NCBI RefSeq assembly: GCF_036375055.1
Contig: NZ_DASUSQ010000173.1
Span: 1-64,000 of the forward strand
Direction of reading: 5' to 3'
Source: Umezawaea sp036375055
GTDB lineage: Bacteria; Actinomycetota; Actinomycetes; Mycobacteriales; Pseudonocardiaceae
Length of the DNA: 64,000 bases
Shown: positions 53,480 through 62,232 of the stretch, piece after piece
Numbering within the stretch: position 1 is the stretch's first letter
Layout: each line of letters opens with the position of its first letter
Notes under the pieces: model-generated
Seen by the model: the letters and a program-made list of their open reading frames with translations, nothing else
What the model was told of the DNA's origin: nothing
Database searches by the model: none
Program-made: the position numbers and the translations under genes

Positions 53480-54529
53480 GTGACCGAGCGGAGCACCACA
53501 CCCACCAGGACCGTCGCCGTCATCGGCGCGTACGGGCACACCGGCCGGTTCGTCGTCGCGGAGCTGAGCGGGCGCGGGCTGGTCCCGATCCTCTCCGGCC
53601 GGGACGCCGACCGGCTGCACGACCTGGGCAGGGCCTTCCCCGGATCGGTCGTCCGACCCGCGGCGCTGGACCACCCCGCGGCGCTCGACCGCGTCCTGGC
53701 GGGCGCGGACGCCGTGGTCAACTGCGCGGGGCCCTTCGCGGGCACCGCCGCGCCCGTGCTCGACGCCGCCCTGCGCGCCCGCGTGCCGTACCTGGACGTG
53801 ACCGCGGAGGTCGAGTCCGTCGCGGACGTGATCGCCCGGTACGACTCCCCCGCCCGCGACGCGGGTGTCGCGGTGGTCCCGGCGATGGCGTTCTTCGGCG
53901 GTCTCGGCGACCTGCTCGCCACCGCCGCGCTGCGCGACTGGCCCGCCGCGGACCGGGTCTCGCTCGCCTACGCGCTGAGCTGCTGGCGCCCGACCCCCGG
54001 CACGAGGGCGACCGGCCGGGTCTCCGCGCGACGCCGGGGCGGCGACCGGATCGTCTACACCGGCGACCGGTTCCGGAGGCGCACCGGTCCCGCACCGCTC
54101 GCGGAGTGGACCTTCCCCGACCCGGTCGGGACGCTGTCCGTGGTCGCCGAGTCCACCACGGCCGACAGCGCCACGATCCCCAGCCACCTCGCGGTCCCCG
54201 AGGTGCGCACGTACCTGTCGGCCGCGGCCGTGGACGACCTGCGCTCGGCCGATCCGAGGCCCCCGACCGCCGTCGACGACCGGGGCCGCTCCGCGCAGAC
54301 GTTCCTCGTCGAGGCCGTGGTGTCGCGGGAGGGCTCGACGAGGCGCGCGGTGGCGCGCGGGCAGGACATCTACGCGGTCACCGCTCCGCTGGTCGTGGAG
54401 GCGGCCGTGCGGCTGCTCGACGCGCCGGGCAGGACCGGGGTCCTCGCGGCGGGCGAGGCGTTCGACGCGCGGGACTTCCTGCTCTCGCTGAGCCCCGAGC
54501 ACCTGGAGGTCGACCTGGACCCGAGCTGA
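53480..54529 (+). CDS. Saccharopine-dehydrogenase-like NAD(P)-binding protein
   Basis: The 349-aa product has an N-terminal Rossmann motif VAVIGAYGHTGRFVVAEL and continues with VVNCAGPFAG and PYLDVTAEVE, typical of the saccharopine dehydrogenase-like/trans-acting enoyl reductase family. GTG 53480 is preferred; a TTG at 53444 would add 12 poor residues. The family includes enoyl reductases that act on polyketide chains in trans, but nothing links this copy to the PKS, and a role in amino-acid or ketone reduction is equally possible. Confidence 0.75.
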   Translation: MTERSTTPTRTVAVIGAYGHTGRFVVAELSGRGLVPILSGRDADRLHDLGRAFPGSVVRPAALDHPAALDRVLAGADAVVNCAGPFAGTAAPVLDAALRARVPYLDVTAEVESVADVIARYDSPARDAGVAVVPAMAFFGGLGDLLATAALRDWPAADRVSLAYALSCWRPTPGTRATGRVSARRRGGDRIVYTGDRFRRRTGPAPLAEWTFPDPVGTLSVVAESTTADSATIPSHLAVPEVRTYLSAAAVDDLRSADPRPPTAVDDRGRSAQTFLVEAVVSREGSTRRAVARGQDIYAVTAPLVVEAAVRLLDAPGRTGVLAAGEAFDARDFLLSLSPEHLEVDLDPS

Positions 54530-54539
54530 CCGGGCGGCG

Positions 54540-55271
54540 CTAGCGGGCGCCGAAGGGCACGAAGCCGAGCGACTGCCCCACGGCCATCGACCCGCCCCTG
54601 GCGACCATGCCGACGTACCCGCGCCTGCCGGCCGCCACCCGGACGAACCGCTTGCCCAGCCTGCCGATGGGCCGCGGGTAGTACTTCTCGACCAGGGCGG
54701 CGGGCCGCGCGCACGGCTCGTTCACGCGGGTGACCACGACGGCGGCGTCGGTGAACCGGCGCCGCACCCGGTCGTACGGGCCGAAGTCGACACCCGCGGG
54801 CAGCGCGCCGAAGTCGGGGATGGCACCCTCCCCGGCGAACCCGCCGACGACGACGTTGACCCCGAGGCACTGCGCCAGGAACAGCCTGCCCGCCTCGCCG
54901 TCGGCCAGCCCGTCCAGCAGCGCCGCGTGGGCCGCGACGTCCACCCCGTCGGTGTCCACGTGGGCCGCGCCCAGCGCGCGCAGACCGTCCAGGCACGCCC
55001 GCTCGTCCAGGCCGAGCCCGGCCGCGATGTGGTCGAGGTCGGTGTCGCTGATGAGCGACACCGACTGCCGGTTGAGCACCGTCGTGCCCCGGCGGTAGGC
55101 CCGGCACCGCACGTCGGCGGCGACCACCCGGCCCGCGTTGCGGACGCTGCCGACGATCTTGTTGGCCTCCAGGTCGAACTCGGCGGCGGTCACCGGGAAC
55201 GTGCTGAACTCGGTCCTGCTGGGCGCGACGAGCAGCAGGTCCACCCGGCCCGCGGGTGTCGGGAACGACAT
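54540..55271 (-). CDS. MOSC-like domain protein
   Basis: The 243-aa protein contains NRQSVSLISDTDLDHIAAGLGL and a later FLAQCLGVNVVVGG, resembling the core of MOSC domains (sulfur-carrier domains related to molybdenum cofactor sulfurase), including a conserved-type Cys. Overall length fits a stand-alone MOSC protein. The substrate is unknown. It is convergent with the saccharopine dehydrogenase-like gene with only ~10 bp between. Confidence 0.55.
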   Translation of the reverse strand: MSFPTPAGRVDLLLVAPSRTEFSTFPVTAAEFDLEANKIVGSVRNAGRVVAADVRCRAYRRGTTVLNRQSVSLISDTDLDHIAAGLGLDERACLDGLRALGAAHVDTDGVDVAAHAALLDGLADGEAGRLFLAQCLGVNVVVGGFAGEGAIPDFGALPAGVDFGPYDRVRRRFTDAAVVVTRVNEPCARPAALVEKYYPRPIGRLGKRFVRVAAGRRGYVGMVARGGSMAVGQSLGFVPFGAR

Positions 55272-55436
55272 GGGCCAGGCTAGCCCGCCGTCCCCCGTGC
55301 CAAACCGGATCACCCGACGGGGGTCGGTTTCACCACACCGGAACGGCGAAACCGCTGGTTGGACGATTCGTCGGGGTGCGAAACAGCGGTGGAACAGGAA
55401 TGCTGGGAGGGACCGTCCCCGAGCACGTGAGGAAGT

Positions 55437-56531
55437 ATGGCGAACCCGACCCGCACCACCGCCCGGCACTGGACCACCGCCGTTCCCGTCGTCGCCGTCG
55501 CGGCGCTCGCCCTGACCTGGGGGCGTGAGCTGCCGGTCCTGGCGGTCGTGCTCGTGGCCGTGCTGCTGGCGGGAGCCGTGCTGGCCGCGGTGCACCACGC
55601 CGAGGTGGTCGCCCACCGGGTCGGTGAACCGTTCGGGTCGCTGGTGCTCGCGGTCGCGGTGACGGTGATCGAGGTCGCGCTGATCGTCACGCTCATGGCC
55701 GACGGCAAACCCGGCAGCGAGACGCTGGCCCGCGACACGGTGTTCGCCGCAGTCATGATCACCATCAACGGGATCATGGGTGTCTCGCTGCTCGTGGGCG
55801 CGCTGAGGCACCGGGTGGCGACGTTCAACCCGGAGGGCACGGGCGGCATGTTCGCCACCGTCACCACGATCACGACGCTGAGCCTGGTGCTGCCGACGTT
55901 CACCACGACCAAGCCCGGCCCGGAGTTCTCGCCGGCGCAGCTCGCGTTCGCGGCCGTCGCGTCGCTGGGCCTCTACGCGCTGTTCGTCGCGATGCAGACC
56001 GTGCGGCACCGCGACTACTTCCTCCCGCTCGACGAGAACGGTGTGGTGCTGGAGGAGCACGCGGAGCCGCCGACCGCGAAGGCGGCGGTGATCAGCCTCG
56101 GGCTGCTGCTGGTGTCGCTGGTGGCGGTCGTGGGCAACGCCAAGGCCGTCTCGCCCGCGATCGAGGCGGGTGTGGAGGCGGCCGGGTTCCCGCTCGCCGT
56201 CGTCGGTGTGGTCATCGCGCTGCTGGTGCTGGCCCCGGAAACCCTCGCCGCCGTGCGCGCGGCTCGCCGCGGCCGGGTGCAGACCAGCATCAACCTCTCG
56301 CTGGGTTCGGCGATGGCGAGCATCGGCCTGACGATCCCGGCCATCGCCATCGCGTCGATCTGGCTCACCGGCCCGCTGGTGCTGGGTCTCGGCCCGACGC
56401 ACATGGTGCTGCTCGCGCTCACCGTCGTGACCGGGACGCTGACGATCGTGCCGGGGCGCGCCACCCTGCTCCAGGGTGGTGTCCACCTCGGACTGCTGGC
56501 CGCGTTCCTGTTCCTCGCCGTCAGCCCGTGA
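55437..56531 (+). CDS. Ca2+(Na+)/H+ antiporter (ChaA/CaCA family)
   Basis: The 364-aa membrane protein has about 11 spans and the two CaCA alpha repeats (LAVAVTVIEVALIVTLMADG and INLSLGSAMASIGLTIPAIAIA), with an acidic residue in each. The ATG at 55437 has GAGGAAG just upstream. The stop codon lies within a long hairpin shared with the convergent acyl-CoA dehydrogenase gene. It probably acts in general ion homeostasis. Confidence 0.88.
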   Translation: MANPTRTTARHWTTAVPVVAVAALALTWGRELPVLAVVLVAVLLAGAVLAAVHHAEVVAHRVGEPFGSLVLAVAVTVIEVALIVTLMADGKPGSETLARDTVFAAVMITINGIMGVSLLVGALRHRVATFNPEGTGGMFATVTTITTLSLVLPTFTTTKPGPEFSPAQLAFAAVASLGLYALFVAMQTVRHRDYFLPLDENGVVLEEHAEPPTAKAAVISLGLLLVSLVAVVGNAKAVSPAIEAGVEAAGFPLAVVGVVIALLVLAPETLAAVRAARRGRVQTSINLSLGSAMASIGLTIPAIAIASIWLTGPLVLGLGPTHMVLLALTVVTGTLTIVPGRATLLQGGVHLGLLAAFLFLAVSP

Positions 56532-56545
56532 CGGCGAGGAACAGG
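56507..56545. terminator. Terminator hairpin containing a stop codon
   Basis: Perfect 17-bp arms (56507-56523 and 56529-56545) with a 5-nt loop. The left arm is coding sequence of the antiporter gene and the right arm begins with its TGA. It serves both convergent genes. Confidence 0.8.
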
Positions 56546-56549
56546 CGCG

Positions 56550-57746
56550 TCACACCGCCAGCGGCGCCGTGCGGAACGGGTCGTCGCGGTCCAGCTTGCC
56601 GGTGAACAACCCCTGGAACAGGTTCAGCTTCTGCATGTTCGAGGTGCCCTCGATGAACTCCATGCCGCGGGCGTCGCGGACCAGCTTGTCCAGCACCGGG
56701 TGCTCCAGCCTGGCGCCCGCGCCGAAGAACGTGCACGCCTGCTGCGTGGCGTCGTGGGCCAGTTCCGCGGCGCGCACCTTCGCCGCGGACGCCAGGTAGC
56801 CGTCGCCGGTGCGGGCGTCGACCGCGGCCGCCGCCAGGTGCACGAGCCTGCGCGCGCCGTCGATCCGCCGCGCCAGCAGGTCGAGGCGGTCGCGCTCGTC
56901 GCGCCGCAGCGCGCTCCGGTGGGTGATCACGTACTCGTGCGCGGCCCGCGCGATGCCCAGCGCGATGGCGGCGACACCGGGCCGCAGCAGGTTGAACGTC
57001 TGCACGAACGCCCACATCCCCCGCCGCGACGGGGAGAGGTGCCGCCCGAGGAAGCGCTCGGGTGCGATCTCCACGTCCCGCATGGTGATCGCGCTGATCC
57101 GCGCGCCCCGCAGGCCGATGGTCTCCAGGGCCTCGGCGTGGAAACCGGGGCTGGGGCTCTCCACGAGCACCGCGTTGATCCCCAGCGGGCCGGGGCTGGT
57201 GCGGGCGAACACGACGCCGAGCTGCGCGCGGGCCGCGTTGCCGACGTACCGCTTCTCGCCGCTGAGCAGCGCGGGCCGGTCCCCCGTGGCGGGCACGACC
57301 GTGGTGCTCAGCGCGCCCGCGTCGGAACCCCGGTCCGGTTCGGTGAGCGCGAAGAACGTCCACAGCGGACTCTCCAGCATCCGCCCGTAGAACCAGTCCT
57401 TCTGCTGCTCGTCGGCGAGCAGGTCGATCAGCACCCCGGCGAGCAGCGGGCCGGGTGAGGCGACCAGCATCCCCACGTCGGCGCAGGACAGCTCCTCCAT
57501 GATGATCGCCCGCTCCAGGGCGAGCGTCCCGTAGAACCTGTTGCCCGCGATGGGGATCGGCACGTTGCCGTACTCCGGCGGGATGCCCATCGTGGACAGG
57601 TACCGCACGGCGGGCAGGTCGAAGTGCTCCCGGATCAGCTCGGGGTCGCGGTCGAGCGCCAACCCGAGCGCCCGGAAGTCGGCCCCCCACTCGCGGACCT
57701 GGCCGCGCAGCGCGAGCAACCGGTCGTCCAGCTGGATCGTCGTCAC
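56550..57746 (-). CDS. Acyl-CoA (acyl-carrier) dehydrogenase
   Basis: The 398-aa flavoprotein has the ACAD pattern LTEPDRGSDAGALSTTVV (flavin/substrate loop), YVGNAA, and the C-terminal helical domain ending in FIEGTSNMQKLNLFQGLF. Family members introduce an alpha,beta double bond into acyl thioesters using FAD. Its GTG overlaps the stop of the small ACAD-like gene (GTGA). Being in an operon with an ACP and an ATP-grasp/decarboxylase pair suggests a carrier-bound substrate, as in pathways that oxidise amino-acyl carrier intermediates. Confidence 0.88.
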   Translation of the reverse strand: MTTIQLDDRLLALRGQVREWGADFRALGLALDRDPELIREHFDLPAVRYLSTMGIPPEYGNVPIPIAGNRFYGTLALERAIIMEELSCADVGMLVASPGPLLAGVLIDLLADEQQKDWFYGRMLESPLWTFFALTEPDRGSDAGALSTTVVPATGDRPALLSGEKRYVGNAARAQLGVVFARTSPGPLGINAVLVESPSPGFHAEALETIGLRGARISAITMRDVEIAPERFLGRHLSPSRRGMWAFVQTFNLLRPGVAAIALGIARAAHEYVITHRSALRRDERDRLDLLARRIDGARRLVHLAAAAVDARTGDGYLASAAKVRAAELAHDATQQACTFFGAGARLEHPVLDKLVRDARGMEFIEGTSNMQKLNLFQGLFTGKLDRDDPFRTAPLAV

Positions 57747-58426
57747 AGTCGCTCCTCCGGACGGCAGTAGGCCTCGGCGAGCAGCTCCGAGACGCGCGCG
57801 ACCTGACCCGGCCCGCCCGCCAGGTAGCCGCTCGCGCCGAGCAGCTTCACCAGCGCGCGGTCGGCCTCGGTGATCTGGGCGTGCAGGTGGTTGAGCGAGG
57901 AGTCCGGCAGCTCGCCGGGACCGATCCCGGTCAGCACCGCGCGGACCTCCAGGTGCTCGATGAGGCCGTCCGCGACCGTGGACTTCACCATCTGCTGCTG
58001 GAGCAGCGTGGAGTTGCCGGTGCGCCTGCCGTTGAGGTAGCGCATCGCGGTCTCCCGCAGCTCCTCGGACAGGCCGAGCCGCAGCCACACCAGGCCGAGC
58101 GTCCACGCGGCGCGCTGCGCGGGCGCGAAGCCGTTCACCCCGGCCGGTGCCAGGTGGCGTTGCAGCAGCACCGGTCCGCCGGGCAGGTCGACCGAGCCGA
58201 GCGCGGTCTCCGCGCAGTCGGCCCGGTCGACCGTGATGCCGTCGGCCCAGATCCGCGTGGTGCCCGCCGCGACGTCCTCGGGGACGACGGCGTGCCCGGC
58301 GGGGCCGCACGGCAGCAGGCCGGGCAGCACCGCCGAGGCGAGTTCGGCCAGGGCGGCGGCCACGCCGTCCGCACGCGCGGCGCGGTGGCAGCGCGTCCAC
58401 CGGTCGGCGTGCGCGAGCGTGGTCAC
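57743..58426 (-). CDS. Short acyl-CoA-dehydrogenase-like helical protein
   Basis: The 227-aa product resembles only the middle and C-terminal parts of an acyl-CoA dehydrogenase: AAWTLGLVWLRLGLSEELRETAMRYLNGRR, then LLQQQMVKSTVADGLIEHLEVRAVL, like the four-helix C-terminal domain. The conserved flavin loop and catalytic Glu region are not recognisable. It overlaps its neighbours on both sides by 4 nt (GTGA). A likely role is non-catalytic partner in a heteromeric ACAD with the next gene; alternatively it is a diverged enzyme. Confidence 0.5.
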   Translation of the reverse strand: MTTLAHADRWTRCHRAARADGVAAALAELASAVLPGLLPCGPAGHAVVPEDVAAGTTRIWADGITVDRADCAETALGSVDLPGGPVLLQRHLAPAGVNGFAPAQRAAWTLGLVWLRLGLSEELRETAMRYLNGRRTGNSTLLQQQMVKSTVADGLIEHLEVRAVLTGIGPGELPDSSLNHLHAQITEADRALVKLLGASGYLAGGPGQVARVSELLAEAYCRPEERL

Positions 58427-59274
58427 GGTCCCCCCACGACGCAGTAGCCGAGGTCGCCGGTGCTCGGGTCGTGGTCGATCAGCACCACCGGGTCGGCGTC
58501 GACGCCGTGCGCGGCCAGCAGCGACCACGCCGCCGTGCACGGGTAGCCGGTCTCGGCCACGAGCACGGGACCGCTGTGCCGCACCAGGTCCGGGTCGATG
58601 CCCGCGCCGACGACGACCGTCGCCGACGAGTCGGGCCCGAGCAGCGAGCCGAGCGCGGCGTCGATCGAGGCGGGCAGGTCGGCCTGGCGGACACCGACCT
58701 CGTGCCCGACCGACAGCCCACCGGCCCTCCTGTCCTCCAGCAGGACCGCGACACCGGCGTTGCCGCGCGGCGCGGTGCCCTCGACCTCGTAGGGCAGGGT
58801 CGACTGGTCGAGCACCAGCACGAGCGCGCGCCGGTAGCCGTGCCGCCGCGCGTAGTCGCCCGCGAGTTCGAGCGCGGTGAACGGCGCGCAGGTGCCGCTG
58901 TCGGACAGCGCGAACACCAGCGGCCCGTTGGTCAGCTCCTCGGACAGGTAGGTCGCCGCGGACAGTCGGCAGTCCAGGTCCGGGGTGCTGTGCGCGACGA
59001 GCGCCAGGTCGACCTGGTCGGAGCCGAGGTCCAGCTCCGCCACCAGGTTCTGGGCCATCGCGGTGAACGTCGTCCCGGCCACCAGCACCTCGGGGCGCGC
59101 GGTGACGCCGTAGCCCCTGGTGAGGTCGGCGAAGTGGCGCTGGGAGAACTCGTCGTCGATCCGGCGGTCCCCGCCGTCGAACTTCCTGTGCACGACCCGT
59201 GCCACCCCGAGCGGGGACCGCACCAGGCGCGGGCGCCTGGTCGTCTCGGGAACGGGTGCCGCCGTCCGGTACAT
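58423..59274 (-). CDS. KAS III-like (thiolase-fold) protein with incomplete active site
   Basis: The 283-aa protein keeps the thiolase fold pattern and a nucleophilic Cys ~129 in SDSGTCAPFTALELA. The places where KAS III enzymes carry His and Asn read VVGAGIDPDLVRHSG and ETGYPCTAAWS, so the usual Cys-His-Asn triad is not complete. It is also shorter than typical FabH (~320 aa). It could be an acyltransferase of the CerJ type, a partner subunit of the KAS III at 62233, or a chain-length-factor-like protein. It starts 2 nt after the ACP stop, indicating a close functional link. Confidence 0.65.
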   Translation of the reverse strand: MYRTAAPVPETTRRPRLVRSPLGVARVVHRKFDGGDRRIDDEFSQRHFADLTRGYGVTARPEVLVAGTTFTAMAQNLVAELDLGSDQVDLALVAHSTPDLDCRLSAATYLSEELTNGPLVFALSDSGTCAPFTALELAGDYARRHGYRRALVLVLDQSTLPYEVEGTAPRGNAGVAVLLEDRRAGGLSVGHEVGVRQADLPASIDAALGSLLGPDSSATVVVGAGIDPDLVRHSGPVLVAETGYPCTAAWSLLAAHGVDADPVVLIDHDPSTGDLGYCVVGGP

Positions 59275-59276
59275 GC

Positions 59277-59561
59277 TCAGGCGTCCCGCTCTGCCACGAC
59301 GAAGTCGGCGAGCGACGCGACCGTCTCGAAGTGCGCCATCTCCAGGTTGTCGGTGTCGAACTCGACCTCCAGGGCTTCCTCCAGCTGCATCAGCAGCTCG
59401 AAGACGCCGGTCGAGTCGAGGCCCAGCTCGTCGAACAGGCGCGACGACTCGGTCAGCTCGGGCAGGTCGTAGTCGAGCACCTGCGCCAGCACCGAGGTGA
59501 TGGCGGAGACGATCCGGGCCCGCTCGGGCGCCGTCGTCTGGATGTCGGCCGTGTCACTCAT
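59277..59561 (-). CDS. Discrete acyl carrier protein (BtrI-like)
   Basis: The 94-aa acidic four-helix carrier has the phosphopantetheine Ser ~50 in ELGLDSTGVFELL. The DST motif and following LMQLEEALEVEFD resemble carriers such as BtrI that accept an amino acid from an ATP-grasp ligase rather than fatty-acid ACPs. It lies directly between the decarboxylase and KAS-like genes, as expected if amino-acyl-ACP is the shared substrate of this operon. Confidence 0.9.
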   Translation of the reverse strand: MSDTADIQTTAPERARIVSAITSVLAQVLDYDLPELTESSRLFDELGLDSTGVFELLMQLEEALEVEFDTDNLEMAHFETVASLADFVVAERDA

Positions 59562-59591
59562 GGTCTTCAGGTCCTTTCGGGGAAAGCGGGT

Positions 59592-60878
59592 CTATTCCGG
59601 CGTCGCCACGGCCGTGAGGTTCGGGAGGCGCTGGTGGCGCAGCAGGTCCTCGGTGGTGTCGCGCTCGCGCACGAGGTGGGCCCGGCCGTCCTGCACGAGC
59701 ACCTCGGCCGGGTAGCCGTGGCTGAGGAACAGCACCGGGGACGCGGTCGGGCCGTACGCGCCGGAGCGCAGCACGCCGACGAGGTCGCCGACCCGCACCG
59801 GCGGCAGCGCGATCTTCTTGCCGAGGGTGTCGTTCGGGGTGCAGAGCGGGCCGGTGACGTGCCAGCTCTCGACGGCGGGCTCGTCCATCCGGTTCAGCAC
59901 GGCCATCGGGAAGTTGCGCTTCACGAAGGAGCCGATGCCGACCGCGGCCATGTGGTGGTTCGTGCCGCCGTCGGCGACCGCGAACTTCTCGCCCATCGAC
60001 TCCTTCACGTACCGCACCCGCACGACGTACGTGCCGGACGTGGCCGTGAGGTAGCGGCCGAGTTCCATCACCAGCCGGGTCTCCGGGTGGGCGTCGGCGA
60101 ACTCCGCGATGATCGGGTTCACCCGCGCGGCCAGCAGCTCAAGGTCCAGGTCCCGCTCGCCGTCGAAGTACGCGACACCGAGGCCGCCGCCGATGTCGAC
60201 CATCTCCAGCGGGAAGCCCAGGACGTCGGACACCCGGCAGGCCAGGTCGAAGATGCGCTCGGTGTTCTCGGCGATGGCCTCCTCGCTGAGGATGCGCGTG
60301 CCCATGTAGACCTGCACGCCCATCAGCCGCACGTTCGGGTGCCGCTGCGCGAGGTCGGCGTTGTCGAAGACCTGCGTCTCGTCGATGCCGAACTGGCGCG
60401 GCTTCCCGCCCATGGTCAGGCCGGAGCCCTTGACCGCGAAGCTCGGGTTGATCCGCAGCGCGACCGGCGCGACGACCCCGCGCTCGCGGGCGAACCGGTC
60501 GATCAGGGCGAGTTCGCCGAACGACTCGCAGATGATCGTGTAGATGCCCTCGTCGAGGCAGGCCTCGATCTCCCGCTCGCTCTTGCCGGGGCCGAGGAAG
60601 ATGATGTTCTCCGGGGCCGCGCCCGAGCGGCGGACGGTGATCAGCTCCGCCATCGACGACACCTCGACCCGCGCGCCCGCGGCCTGGAGCACCGCGCACA
60701 CGCCGATGTTCGGGTTCGACTTGAGGGAGAAGAAGAACTCCAACCTCGGGTGCAGGTGCGCCTTGAGGCCGTGCACCCGCGACGACAGCTCGTCGCCGTC
60801 GTAGAGGTACATCGGCGTGCCGAACTCCTCGGCCAGCTCGGTGATCGGGATGCCCTGGACTTCGAACTCGGCGGTCAT
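59592..60878 (-). CDS. PLP-dependent carrier-bound amino-acid decarboxylase (BtrK/LysA-like)
   Basis: The 428-aa protein is a fold-III decarboxylase. PLP Lys ~53 lies in FFSLKSNPN, followed by the phosphate-binding VDIGGGLGVAYFDGE and a C-terminal CTPNDTLG that corresponds to the catalytic Cys loop of diaminopimelate/ornithine decarboxylases. It differs from LysA in detail and resembles BtrK of butirosin, which decarboxylates glutamyl-ACP to 4-aminobutyryl-ACP. It overlaps the ATP-grasp gene (ATGA), and the ACP gene lies downstream. The amino acid used here is not known. Confidence 0.88.
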   Translation of the reverse strand: MTAEFEVQGIPITELAEEFGTPMYLYDGDELSSRVHGLKAHLHPRLEFFFSLKSNPNIGVCAVLQAAGARVEVSSMAELITVRRSGAAPENIIFLGPGKSEREIEACLDEGIYTIICESFGELALIDRFARERGVVAPVALRINPSFAVKGSGLTMGGKPRQFGIDETQVFDNADLAQRHPNVRLMGVQVYMGTRILSEEAIAENTERIFDLACRVSDVLGFPLEMVDIGGGLGVAYFDGERDLDLELLAARVNPIIAEFADAHPETRLVMELGRYLTATSGTYVVRVRYVKESMGEKFAVADGGTNHHMAAVGIGSFVKRNFPMAVLNRMDEPAVESWHVTGPLCTPNDTLGKKIALPPVRVGDLVGVLRSGAYGPTASPVLFLSHGYPAEVLVQDGRAHLVRERDTTEDLLRHQRLPNLTAVATPE

Positions 60879-62224
60879 CGCCGGTCCTCCTTCGCCAGTC
60901 GGGTGGTGATCTCCGCGTCGACGGCCGCGATCTCGTCGTCGGACGAGCCGACGACGATCCCGTACAGCCGTCCGTCGAACGCCGCGTCGTCGCGGGCGCC
61001 CGCGTTGACGGTGGCGAAGTTGTTGACCAGCAGGCCCGTTCCGCCCCGCCGTTCCAGCACCAGGCCGTCGAGCAGCGTCCGCACGGTGCCGAAGCCCAGC
61101 TCGCCGGTCAGCCGCAGCGGGTAGTGCCGGGCGAGCGCGATCTGCCCGGCGCCGACGAACCTCTCCTGCGAGGGGACCTGGTAGGTGGACATGTTGTTGC
61201 GGGCGTTGATCTCGATGACGGGGTAGAGCCCGTCGTCGGGGTCGACCATCGCGTCCACGCCGACGACGCCGAAGTACCCGTCGGCGGACAGCTTCTTGCC
61301 CAGCAGCCCCGCCGTGGCGACCAGCTCGTCCACCTGCGCGCCGGACAGCCGCGCGGGCATCCGGTGTCCCTTGTGGACCCCGCCCTCGGTGAACAGCTCC
61401 TTGACGAAGTCGAAGTGCGTCACGCCGTCGCGGCCCACGGTGAACTGGTAGTTCAGGTCGGTCTTCTTCGCGACCCAGTTCTCCACGCAGAACGCGATCC
61501 TCGGCTGCCCGGACTTCTCCACCGACTTGGCGATCATCCGGAACAGCCGGTCCATCCGGCGGGGGCTCTCCAGCACGGCGATGCCCTTGCCGGACACGCC
61601 GAGAGCCTCCTTCACCACGACCTTCTCGCCGCGCTCGACCAGCGGGGCCGCCTCGGTGAACGCGCGCTCCAGCTGCTCCAGCGTGTCGCACGCCCAGCCC
61701 GCGGGCTGCCGCAGGCCGAGTTCGTCGGCGACGCGGCGGCTGTAGACCTTGCTGTTGACCGACTTGCAGGTCGCCGCGTCCGGGGCCGCGAGCGGCAGCC
61801 CGGTCGCGGCGGCGAGCCGTTCCTCCACCTCGGACACGCCGTGCGCGACGAGGTGCGCGTCGAGCCCGCTCAGGGCCTCGACCAGCGCCGGGTCGGCCAG
61901 CGCGTCCTCGGTGACGTTGCGCAGCGGGTTCTGGTCGGCCACGACGTGCACCGTCGGCAGCACGATCCCGAGGCCGGTCAGGTGGTCCAGGTAGTCGGCG
62001 TCCGGAGCGGCCTTGAGCACCACGTGGTCGGACGGCCCGGCGAGCAGCAGGGCGAACTCGTCCATGTGGTTGACCACGGCGCTGCCGCTCGCGGCGGACA
62101 CGCGCGGCAGCGTGTGCTCGCCGCGCGCCCACTGCTCCTCGACCTCGAAGTTGCCGAGGTACACCAGCGACGCGTCCGGCTCGCCGACCACGGCCCGCTT
62201 CAGGCGGGTGGTGAAGTCATCCAT
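60875..62224 (-). CDS. ATP-grasp amino-acid:carrier-protein ligase (BtrJ-like)
   Basis: The 449-aa protein has ATP-grasp features: KVVVKEALGVSGKGIAVLE (ATP-binding Lys and glycine-rich loop), VDAMVDPDDGLYPVIEINARNN (Mg-binding Glu/Asn) and a pre-ATP-grasp N-terminal domain. BtrJ in butirosin attaches glutamate to the BtrI carrier through the side-chain carboxylate. With ACP and BtrK-like genes in the same operon, the same chemistry is likely. The ATG at 62224 lies 8 nt after the KAS III stop. Confidence 0.85.
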   Translation of the reverse strand: MDDFTTRLKRAVVGEPDASLVYLGNFEVEEQWARGEHTLPRVSAASGSAVVNHMDEFALLLAGPSDHVVLKAAPDADYLDHLTGLGIVLPTVHVVADQNPLRNVTEDALADPALVEALSGLDAHLVAHGVSEVEERLAAATGLPLAAPDAATCKSVNSKVYSRRVADELGLRQPAGWACDTLEQLERAFTEAAPLVERGEKVVVKEALGVSGKGIAVLESPRRMDRLFRMIAKSVEKSGQPRIAFCVENWVAKKTDLNYQFTVGRDGVTHFDFVKELFTEGGVHKGHRMPARLSGAQVDELVATAGLLGKKLSADGYFGVVGVDAMVDPDDGLYPVIEINARNNMSTYQVPSQERFVGAGQIALARHYPLRLTGELGFGTVRTLLDGLVLERRGGTGLLVNNFATVNAGARDDAAFDGRLYGIVVGSSDDEIAAVDAEITTRLAKEDRR

Positions 62225-62232
62225 GTCGCGTC

